From assembly GCA_910579605.1 (NCBI GenBank), contig CAJTUG010000048.1, forward strand, positions 1 to 5,036: 5,036 nt of DNA. Reading direction: 5' to 3'. Numbering within the stretch: position 1 is the stretch's first letter; every line of letters begins with the position of its first letter. Both the position numbers and the translations under genes were made by a program. Positions 1 to 5,036 of this stretch are shown here, in pieces. The DNA comes from an uncultured Muribaculaceae bacterium. GTDB lineage: Bacteria > Bacteroidota > Bacteroidia > Bacteroidales > Muribaculaceae. Under the pieces are notes generated by a model. That model made no database searches, was not told the origin of the DNA, and worked only from the letters and a program-made list of their open reading frames with translations.

Positions 1-1089
1 GCGGCGTTCACGGCGGTTGGCCCACATATAGTAGTTATACACCAATTCGTTTTCAAGGCAAGATATACCCGTTTCCAACCCGCGAGACAGTTCCATTAAT
101 GTGAGTTTTACCATGAGGTTAGTGATTGGCTCTATATCGCTGGAAAGTCCTACCTGAACAAACGCATCTGCTTCTTCTGCCGACATATAGGACGCTATCT
201 GCCCGTTACGACGTGCGGATGCTTCGTCGCTTATCTCTTCGCCGACAGCGCCAAACCAATCGTTCCCGATCAAGCAGCAATAACAAGCTTCGTCGGGCCT
301 TGCTATAAAAACATCGCCGCCCTCAGCCCTGGTCACGGCTCGGCCGAATATACCCGTTTTCTTTTGCTCTTCCAATACCCGGCTCAAATTAAAGCGGCTT
401 TCATTGTTGTCTGTAGCGCAAATAACAATATCCGATTTTGCAACCTCTTCGGCCATTAAATCAAGATGCTTGTTGATATTGATTGGATATCTGTCTACTA
501 TGGCATATGGATTTTTCCCTAAAATGGCATCGTGTATTGCATCAGTCTTGAGGCGGCCAAGCTCATTAAGGCCACAAGTATGACGAGCAAGATTATGTAT
601 CTCCACTCTGTCAAAGTCCATGATAGAAAAATGGCCTATTCCAGCCTTGGCAAGCTCAATGCATATCTGTGAACCGAAACTACCCAAACCTACTACAATG
701 ACACGTTTAGACTGCAACGCGCCTACCTCCAAAATACCCTTGCTGCGCGAGAAAAGTTCCTTGCGTGCAGGAATAAGATTTAGTTCGTGCTCATGGCCGT
801 CTATATAAAGTGTTGGTGTCCCGTCGGCCGAAACCTCGACAAGATAACGACAATTGCAGTCAACAGGCCTTTCGCCCTTGAAAAACACCACTTCCGATGT
901 TTTGCCGAAAGAATGGTGCAAATTCCTGGTATGGAGATGCACAACTCCTTCATCTTCCCACTCATAGGCCGTACCTACGATACGGCCGGCCTCAGATTCT
1001 TTAAAAGAGAGTAACTCCTCATTGTCAATATATACAATGGGCAGACGGTCGCTGTCGGGAGCACAATATTTGGGGGTCATGGTAGCCAT
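1..1089 (-). CDS. ThiF/E1-like adenylyltransferase of a ubiquitin-like conjugation operon (partial, C-terminus off the left edge)
   Basis: This frame stays open from the ATG at 1089 to the window edge, giving 363 residues. It should adenylate the C-terminus of a ubiquitin-like protein with ATP and hand it to the E2 encoded upstream. The Rossmann ATP-binding segment VVGLGSFGS begins near residue 132. It is followed by the E1 signature DFDRVEIHNLARH (158-170), K181, and the Mg-binding type motif TDNNESRFNL starting at 226. R115 in LFSRS matches the conserved arginine of the ThiF 'SRQ' motif. ACYCCL (268-273) corresponds to the first zinc CxxC (C269, C272); the second pair would lie off the window. 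Residues 1 to about 105 form an extra N-terminal domain that I do not recognise. No cysteine lies between 273 and 343, so the ThiF-type catalytic position is empty. It is the last operon gene visible, 17 bases after the small gene. M4 is an alternative start. The E1-like family call is secure; the modifier is unknown. Confidence 0.93.
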   Translation of the reverse strand, partial: MATMTPKYCAPDSDRLPIVYIDNEELLSFKESEAGRIVGTAYEWEDEGVVHLHTRNLHHSFGKTSEVVFFKGERPVDCNCRYLVEVSADGTPTLYIDGHEHELNLIPARKELFSRSKGILEVGALQSKRVIVVGLGSFGSQICIELAKAGIGHFSIMDFDRVEIHNLARHTCGLNELGRLKTDAIHDAILGKNPYAIVDRYPININKHLDLMAEEVAKSDIVICATDNNESRFNLSRVLEEQKKTGIFGRAVTRAEGGDVFIARPDEACYCCLIGNDWFGAVGEEISDEASARRNGQIASYMSAEEADAFVQVGLSSDIEPITNLMVKLTLMELSRGLETGISCLENELVYNYYMWANRRERR

Positions 1090-1106
1090 AGTCACTTTTT
1101 AGTGTA

Positions 1107-1298
1107 TTATGCGAAGCCGTGGCGAGTCATTTCGGTGGCAATCTGGCCTCCCGACGTAGGTTGTTCGCCAACTGGCAACAGTTCAAATTCGCCGGTTATG
1201 GGGTTATATACCAAGTTCTGGGTGCTTCGGCCAGCTTCTTCTGGCCTGCCTTGTTTACGGATTTCTTCTCCAAAAATTTCATTTACTTCGTTGTTCAT
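1107..1298 (-). CDS. 63-residue protein of unknown function in the ubiquitin-like operon
   Basis: I do not recognise this protein. It lies between the E2 and E1 genes, same strand, 38 bases after the E2 stop and 17 bases before the E1 start, so it is almost certainly co-transcribed. An in-frame TAA sits five codons upstream (1311-1313), so the ATG at 1298 is the only start. The leader is A/T-rich with no Shine-Dalgarno. Residues 1-24 are charged and probably helical. NLVYNPITGEFELLPVGE (28-45) looks like a beta-hairpin. A Gly-Gly pair (50-51) follows, then 12 more residues ending RHGFA. There is no signal peptide or membrane segment. At 63 residues it is short for a complete beta-grasp fold (about 70 or more), so it is not a convincing ubiquitin-like protein, yet its position is where a modifier or adaptor could lie. 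Alternatives are an accessory factor or a substrate peptide. That it is a gene is likely from spacing; any function is speculation. Confidence 0.7.
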   Translation of the reverse strand: MNNEVNEIFGEEIRKQGRPEEAGRSTQNLVYNPITGEFELLPVGEQPTSGGQIATEMTRHGFA

Positions 1299-1336
1299 CT
1301 CTGGAAATTTTTATTGGTTGCTTCGTATATTTTTTA

Positions 1337-1765
1337 TTATGATTCGTGGTTGAGGTAATAATCCATCGGTTTCCCGGTCTTAAGGTGCAGTTCATACATT
1401 TCAAGCCATAAACGACACTTTATAAACACCTTATAAAGAGATACCTTGAAATTCCATGCTGCAGGACCATAATGGCATATTTGCGTAAACCCATAATGGG
1501 AACTCAAAGTATGCATTGTCGCCGAAGGTCCATCCATGAGTGCGCCCGTTTTTGTACGGAGCATTTTGGTTACATAAGCCTCGGGTTTATTCTCAGGATA
1601 GTTCTTTAAGTCTATTCTTAAAGTGTATACATTTCCCCCGTTGGTCCATGCGGCCATGAGCAGATAAGGATTGGCTGTATCCATATCCATGAAACGATAT
1701 GAATTTTGTGGCAAATAATAATTGAGGACCTCGGTCTCAAGTTGTTGGCGTTGTGCGTCTATCAT
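1337..1765 (-). CDS. E2-like (UBC-fold) ubiquitin-conjugating-type protein
   Basis: The 142-residue product has the layout of a small stand-alone E2 enzyme, which accepts a ubiquitin-like protein from an E1 on a cysteine and passes it to a target. An N-terminal helix (about 1-18) is followed by strands including NVYTLRIDL (45-53) and the E2 hallmark turn YPENKP (56-61). The core ICHYGPAAWNFKVSL (96-110) carries the likely catalytic Cys97, and the Trp104 spacing matches the 'C...W' pattern of E2s. A C-terminal helix WLEMYELHLKTGKP (120-133) resembles those of bacterial E2s. The eukaryotic HPN tripeptide is absent; SSHYGFTQIC (88-97) occupies that place, as is common in bacterial E2s. Cys117 is the only other cysteine. 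It is flanked by the JAB gene 45 bases upstream and the small gene 38 bases downstream. The identification rests on motifs and operon context because the family is divergent. Confidence 0.82.
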   Translation of the reverse strand: MIDAQRQQLETEVLNYYLPQNSYRFMDMDTANPYLLMAAWTNGGNVYTLRIDLKNYPENKPEAYVTKMLRTKTGALMDGPSATMHTLSSHYGFTQICHYGPAAWNFKVSLYKVFIKCRLWLEMYELHLKTGKPMDYYLNHES

Positions 1766-1810
1766 TGCTTTCTGTTTTTTATGGTTATCGATTTATTGAA
1801 TATACGTAGA

Positions 1811-3154
1811 TTATTGTTTATTTTCTTCGTCGGATGTTATATTTTCCGGTTTATTCTCGTCTGTCGGAATTTCTTGATCTTCACTAAGCAACGCCGAATC
1901 AGACTTTTCGGCATATTCTGAGTCCATTTTTGCCATTTCCTCAAAACTATCGGAGTCTAATTTGCTCATCTCCTCGGCCGCTTTAGAATCTTCTAATGCC
2001 ATTTCTTCTGCAGGGCTTTCTGCAGATTCTACCTTATCTATTTCTCCGGTATCTGTATTAGCTGGTGAATAGATTTCACCTTCGCTATATTCAAGAGTCA
2101 TTTTTGGGGGCATCTTGCCTAAAAGTCGTAGAACGTAGGTGCTGAAAGATTCATATATATTCCCGTTGAATTCCCACTCAGGAATCTGAATGTCGGTCTT
2201 TTCCCTCATCGTGCTTCCGTCGGGGAGAGTAATTTCGATTTCTTGTGGTTGAGGGCGTAAAGCCGAAGGGAAATGCAACTTGGGTTTTTCTATAGGGAAT
2301 CCCTTAGGGAAATAGACTGCCGCTTGCCCGGCTATGGTAGACGCATTTAAGGTCACATAACCTTGGTCGTCTACAGACAGCTGAGGCACACACCCAAAGA
2401 GTGTGGTGTATAAGTCCATTATCTTTTTCAATTCCGCATTATTGGCCTTATTAGAAAGCCAATAATCTCCTGAAAATGACGCCTTTTGCTGAACCGGCCG
2501 GTTTACGGCCATATAATTTGTACCTAAGCGTCCGTATTCGCAATAAGGATGTCTGAGAAGCTGGGACAATTCCCGGTCTACTATAGGTCGGAAAGGGCTT
2601 TCCATATCTTTGAGAATCCATGCGGCATGTACATAGTTGCCAAGGTCTTCCTCATGGAAATTAAAGGCATTGAGAGTGGTGGAATGACCGTCGGTATTGC
2701 CTATGCAAAGAAGGAAACGGCGCAATCCAAGTTTGTCTATACACGTTATCATCGTATTGGCATCATGGCCACTTGGATGTGCAAGGCCTAATCTATGATG
2801 GGAGTGCCATTCGCCTATATGTTGAAGTTCAAATTTATCTGTTAGCAGACGGCCTATTTGTGTAAGATAGTCTATGTCTTGATTGAAAAACGTTTTCTCA
2901 TGGTTTGCGTGTGGCCCTGGCCCTATAGCATATAATACTACGGGAATGCCATTACCTGTCCAAAAACCAAACAATTGCCCTCCGGTTTCTATATTGGGGC
3001 AGTCTAATATGCACCGCGATATATAGTCCATCTCGCTGCGGTAAATAATTGCCAATGGTGATGGCTTGTGTTCGTCTACCCGCAAGTCTTCAATATATGC
3101 GGTTTTACGATCGGTATAACGTGTATAATCTTGAAAGGTGCCGGGGAGAGCCAT
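1811..3154 (-). CDS. JAB/JAMM (MPN) metalloprotease fused to an E2-like domain lacking a catalytic cysteine, with acidic repeat tail
   Basis: First gene of the operon, 447 residues. The JAB domain (about 30-190) has ETGGQLFG with Glu56 as the conserved acid, and the zinc-site motif GEWHSHHRLGLAHPSGHD (114-131) giving ligands His117, His119 and Asp131 plus Ser128. JAMM enzymes cleave isopeptide or peptide bonds after ubiquitin-like proteins, so it may mature the modifier or remove it from targets. Residues about 226-350 resemble a UBC/RWD fold: helix 239-253, strands, GFPIEKPKLHFP (285-296), then Trp327 and a last helix YESFSTYVLRLLGKM (334-348). The FPIEKP turn parallels YPENKP in the neighbouring E2. 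No cysteine follows C255, so this module cannot act as a thioester E2. Residues 357-447 are acidic, low-complexity, with an 11-residue repeat. There is no signal peptide, so it is presumably cytoplasmic. The JAB call is very secure, the E2-like module moderately so. Confidence 0.93.
   Translation of the reverse strand: MALPGTFQDYTRYTDRKTAYIEDLRVDEHKPSPLAIIYRSEMDYISRCILDCPNIETGGQLFGFWTGNGIPVVLYAIGPGPHANHEKTFFNQDIDYLTQIGRLLTDKFELQHIGEWHSHHRLGLAHPSGHDANTMITCIDKLGLRRFLLCIGNTDGHSTTLNAFNFHEEDLGNYVHAAWILKDMESPFRPIVDRELSQLLRHPYCEYGRLGTNYMAVNRPVQQKASFSGDYWLSNKANNAELKKIMDLYTTLFGCVPQLSVDDQGYVTLNASTIAGQAAVYFPKGFPIEKPKLHFPSALRPQPQEIEITLPDGSTMREKTDIQIPEWEFNGNIYESFSTYVLRLLGKMPPKMTLEYSEGEIYSPANTDTGEIDKVESAESPAEEMALEDSKAAEEMSKLDSDSFEEMAKMDSEYAEKSDSALLSEDQEIPTDENKPENITSDEENKQ
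1877..2008 (-). repeat. Four tandem 33-base units encoding an 11-residue acidic repeat in the JAB protein tail
   Basis: Reading the minus strand from 2008, four successive 33-base units encode EEMALEDSKAA, EEMSKLDSDSF, EEMAKMDSEYA and a decayed EKSDSALLSED (residues 383-426). The first three share EEM at a strict 11-residue spacing, with leucine or methionine and then D-S at matching places. The DNA units have diverged in third positions, so the repeat is old or under protein-level selection rather than a fresh slippage product. An 11-residue period is that of a hendecad amphipathic helix, which could form a coiled coil or a docking stalk. Confidence 0.8.
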
Positions 3155-3220
3155 ATAGGATTATTGATTTTTATACGGTGAGTACTGGATAAGTTTAAGG
3201 CCGTTGTTTCCTTTATTTCA

Positions 3221-3252
3221 CAAAGATAAATAACTTTTGTTGCTGTCGCAAA
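3221..3252 (-). promoter_or_regulatory. Bacteroidota-type promoter of the ubiquitin-like operon
   Basis: On the minus strand, TTTG (3252-3249) is followed after 20 bases by TATCTTTG (3228-3221). This matches the Bacteroidota primary-sigma consensus of a TTTG at about -33 and TAnnTTTG at -7. Transcription would start near 3214, leaving a leader of about 60 bases before the JAB ATG at 3154. The promoter lies just downstream of the rpsO terminator, so the operon has its own transcription start. No operator-like palindrome is evident around it. Confidence 0.72.
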
Positions 3253-3288
3253 TTTTTTAACAAATTCTTTTGGCTTGTATATACGAAA

Positions 3289-3319
3289 ACTGCCGCAACC
3301 TTATAAAAGGTGCGGCAGT
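3289..3319 (-). terminator. rpsO terminator hairpin (possibly bidirectional)
   Basis: ACTGCCGCAACC (3289-3300) and GGTGCGGCAGT (3309-3319) form a GC-rich stem of 11 base pairs with one bulged base around an 8-base loop. The structure begins 27 bases past the rpsO stop. On the minus strand the stem is preceded by a run of A and followed by TTTT. On the plus strand it is followed by a longer T run (3323-3330), so it could also stop transcription coming the other way. It separates rpsO from the promoter at 3221-3252. Confidence 0.8.
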
Positions 3320-3345
3320 GTCTTTTTTTTGAACGGCGGTATGGC

Positions 3346-3621
3346 TTATTTGCGGATACCGAGCTCTTTTTGTGCGATGATTGCGCGGTAACGGTTGATG
3401 TCTTTACGCATCAAGTAGTCGAGAAGACGACGACGCTTACCTACCAACATCTTAAGAGCGCGTTCTGTGGTATGATCTTTGTGATTTGACTTCAAGTGTT
3501 TAGTCAAATGAGCGATACGGATGGAGAATAATGCTATCTGCGCTTCAGGTGAGCCAGTGTCAGTCTTGCCCTTACCGTATTTCTCGAAGATCTCAACTTT
3601 TTCTTCAGAACTTAAATGCAT
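3346..3621 (-). CDS. rpsO: 30S ribosomal protein S15
   Basis: S15 is a primary binding protein of the 16S rRNA central domain and helps assemble the platform of the small subunit. The 91-residue product is close to the usual 89 and carries the family hallmarks: DTGSPEAQIALF (21-32), the RNA-contacting loop HLKSNHKDHTTER (42-54) and KRRRLLDYL (62-70), ending LGIRK. The opening MHLSSEEKVEIFEKYGKG resembles Bacteroidales homologues, which often start MYL or similar instead of the proteobacterial MSL. The ATG at 3621 gives the full family length. There is no Shine-Dalgarno, as expected in this phylum. It is a single-gene unit with its own promoter (3682-3689) and terminator (3289-3319), divergent from the GH13 gene. 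Confidence 0.98.
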   Translation of the reverse strand: MHLSSEEKVEIFEKYGKGKTDTGSPEAQIALFSIRIAHLTKHLKSNHKDHTTERALKMLVGKRRRLLDYLMRKDINRYRAIIAQKELGIRK

Positions 3622-3681
3622 TCTCAGAAATTTTGTGGTTAATAATTATGTTTATCTAAACGGTTTGCCCGTTTTCGGGTG

Positions 3682-3689
3682 CAAAGATA
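3682..3689 (-). promoter_or_regulatory. -7 promoter element of rpsO
   Basis: TATCTTTG on the minus strand is a perfect TAnnTTTG element, identical to the one in front of the ubiquitin-like operon. It lies 61 bases upstream of the rpsO ATG. I see no TTTG at the expected -33 distance (around 3710), so the upstream element is weak or absent. Confidence 0.65.
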
Positions 3690-3785
3690 GCCATTTTATT
3701 TTGGTTTTACATAACTCTTAACTTTTTTTAAGTTTACAGAGGAGCGCTTTTCTGGCAACCTCATTTTTTTCTCAAGCTTTTTAGC

Positions 3786-3793
3786 TAACTTTG
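3786..3793 (+). promoter_or_regulatory. -7 promoter element of the GH13 lipoprotein gene
   Basis: TAACTTTG matches the Bacteroidota TAnnTTTG consensus and sits 63 bases upstream of the ATG at 3857, giving a leader of roughly 55-60 bases. The -33 region (around 3762) is a T-run without a TTTG, so expression may need an activator, as is common for carbohydrate-use genes; that last point is inference. Nothing else recognisable lies in the 235-base divergent gap (3622-3856). Confidence 0.6.
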
Positions 3794-3856
3794 TATGCCG
3801 CTCTTGGAGAGATTCCACACTCCCGATTGCGCTAACTTAAATCTTACTATCTTTTT

Positions 3857-5036
3857 ATGACTCTTAAAAATTCCATCTTCCTTGTGGGCTTAGGCTTTGC
3901 TGCTATGGCATGCAATAAAACAGCTCCAGTTTCTCAAGAACCTGTTGCAGAGCACGATGTAATTCTCCATGCTTGGTCCTGGAGTCTTGACACTATTGCT
4001 CAGAACATGAAACTTATTGCCGAATCAGGCTATGATTACGTGCAGACATCTCCCGTGCAAGCATGCTATGTTGGAGAAAACGGAGGTATGGCTCTATTCA
4101 GTCAGCCGGGAGACTCTATTCAGGGCAAATGGTATTATTACTATCAACCTACAGATTGGACAATCGGAAACTACATGCTCGGTTCTCGCGACGATTTCAA
4201 AGCAATGTGCGACAGCGCTGCCAAATATGGCGTTAAGGTTATCGTAGATGTTCTCCCAAACCATACTGCAATAGACCACACGGCAGTTCTTCCGGGACTT
4301 GATAATGCAGTAGGCGGACACGAAAACCTTTATCATGCAAATGGTTTCACGCCTATACGCAACTATGACGACCGGATGGAATGTACGACAGGTGAGATGG
4401 GTGGACTTCCCGACGTCAACACAGAAAATCCGGCATTCCAGGAATATTATATGAATTATGTAAACGATCTCATTGCATTGGGTGCGAGAGGTTTCCGCTA
4501 TGATACTGCAAAACATATAGGTTTGCCTTCCGATCCACTTGATCCAAAAGCCGAAAAAAATAATTTTTGGGATGTGGCCACAGGTCGTGAAGCGGTTAAC
4601 GGTGTGACTCTGTTATATCCCGACAGCCTGTTCATATACGGAGAGGTGCTCCAAAGTAGAAATACAAAAGAAACTGAATATGCCGAATATATGGGGCTTA
4701 CAGCAAGCAGTTACGGTCATGTACTACGCAAAGTGCTCGAAGCCGGAGATTTCAATGCAGACTCCCTCCAAAACTGGCATCATCCGGCAGACCCCTCAAA
4801 ATTGGTCACTTGGGTAGAAAGCCACGATACATATGCAAATGCTCATGAATCTGCTGGCTTGACCGACGACCAGATCCGTACAGGTTGGGTTTTCCTTGCT
4901 GCTCGTCAGCATGGCACTCCTCTGTTCTTCAGCCGTCCTGCTGGAAGTACTCGCCAGAACTATTGGGGTAACAACCGGATAGGCGCTCGTGGCAACGACG
5001 AATTCTTCCATCCTGAGGTAGTCGCTGCAAATAAGT
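3857..5036 (+). CDS. GH13 alpha-amylase-family glycoside hydrolase, lipoprotein (partial, C-terminus off the right edge)
   Basis: The first 393 residues of a GH13 enzyme, which acts on alpha-glucosidic bonds in starch, glycogen or derived oligosaccharides. The N-terminus MTLKNSIFLVGLGFAAMAC is a short signal peptide with a somewhat degenerate lipobox and lipidated Cys19. The following NKTAPV lacks the acidic surface-export signal of Bacteroides, suggesting a periplasmic-facing protein. All GH13 regions are visible: region I DVLPNH (131-136), region V LPDVN (184-188), region II GFRYDTAKH (212-220) with nucleophile Asp216, region III YGEV with acid/base Glu263, and region IV VESHD (320-324) with Asp324 as transition-state stabiliser. 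The catalytic barrel is therefore intact; a C-terminal beta-sandwich domain presumably lies outside the window. The ATG at 3857 directly precedes the signal sequence. Exact substrate and subfamily cannot be told. It shows no functional link to the operon on the left. Confidence 0.95.
   Translation, partial: MTLKNSIFLVGLGFAAMACNKTAPVSQEPVAEHDVILHAWSWSLDTIAQNMKLIAESGYDYVQTSPVQACYVGENGGMALFSQPGDSIQGKWYYYYQPTDWTIGNYMLGSRDDFKAMCDSAAKYGVKVIVDVLPNHTAIDHTAVLPGLDNAVGGHENLYHANGFTPIRNYDDRMECTTGEMGGLPDVNTENPAFQEYYMNYVNDLIALGARGFRYDTAKHIGLPSDPLDPKAEKNNFWDVATGREAVNGVTLLYPDSLFIYGEVLQSRNTKETEYAEYMGLTASSYGHVLRKVLEAGDFNADSLQNWHHPADPSKLVTWVESHDTYANAHESAGLTDDQIRTGWVFLAARQHGTPLFFSRPAGSTRQNYWGNNRIGARGNDEFFHPEVVAANK

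Noticed and set aside
126..1014. Several plus-strand open frames of 60-75 codons
   Set aside because: They lie antisense to the continuous E1-like reading frame, which carries clear family motifs; their translations show no domain and look like antisense shadows.
1107..1298. The 63-residue protein as a straightforward ubiquitin-like modifier
   Set aside because: Too short before its Gly-Gly for a beta-grasp fold and no recognisable strand pattern; kept as an open question rather than a call.
1102..1358. Two overlapping plus-strand open frames of about 80 codons with hydrophobic ends
   Set aside because: Antisense to the 63-residue gene and the end of the E2 gene. The hydrophobic stretches come from the A/T-rich intergenic spacer read backwards, and the minus-strand operon arrangement is far better supported.
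1..3154. Type II CBASS operon (Cap2/Cap3) as the identity of the system
   Set aside because: Cap2 is a fused E1-E2 and CBASS needs a cyclic-nucleotide synthase and an effector. Here E1 and E2 are separate and no such genes are seen, although the left side of the locus is not in view.
3664..3685. Small hairpin (CCCG/CGGG around a TTTT loop, extended by TTTG/CAAA) at the start of the rpsO leader, considered as an S15 autoregulatory element
   Set aside because: Its outer arm is the -7 promoter element itself, so much of it would lie at or before the transcription start. The core stem is only four base pairs and matches no S15 leader structure I can recall.
4094..4516. Minus-strand open frame of 140 codons rich in Cys and Ile
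   Set aside because: It is fully antisense to the GH13 gene, whose catalytic motifs are intact in this interval, so it is a shadow.

Overview
The window looks like a chromosomal piece of a Bacteroidales-type bacterium (Bacteroidota). Three things point there: perfect TAnnTTTG -7 promoter elements upstream of three transcription units, start codons with A/T-rich leaders and no clear Shine-Dalgarno sequence, and an S15 protein whose opening resembles Bacteroidales homologues. A starch-type GH13 enzyme made as a lipoprotein also fits a gut or host-associated member. This assignment is inference; genus level cannot be read from the sequence.

Left part (1-3154, all minus strand): a compact four-gene operon, transcribed right to left. 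The order is a JAB/JAMM metalloprotease with an E2-like domain and an acidic repeat tail (3154-1811), a stand-alone E2-like conjugating protein with a candidate active-site cysteine (1765-1337), a 63-residue protein of unknown function (1298-1107), and a ThiF/E1-like adenylyltransferase that runs off the left edge (1089 to <1). Gaps are 45, 38 and 17 bases. Together these are the activating, conjugating and deconjugating parts of a bacterial ubiquitin-like modification pathway. No recognisable ubiquitin-like (beta-grasp) protein is present in the window. The modifier is either encoded beyond the left edge, supplied in trans, or represented by something unrecognised such as the 63-residue protein.

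Middle part (3155-3856): a Bacteroidota-type promoter for the operon (3221-3252), the rpsO terminator hairpin (3289-3319), the housekeeping gene rpsO (3621-3346, minus), and a 235-base divergent intergenic region with a promoter facing each way.

Right part (3857-5036, plus strand): the first 393 codons of a GH13 alpha-amylase-family lipoprotein with all five diagnostic sequence regions, cut by the right edge. It and rpsO look like ordinary flanking genes. The interest lies in the ubiquitin-like operon, which sits directly downstream of rpsO under its own promoter. No tRNA, rRNA, CRISPR array, insertion sequence, integrase or attachment site was seen.
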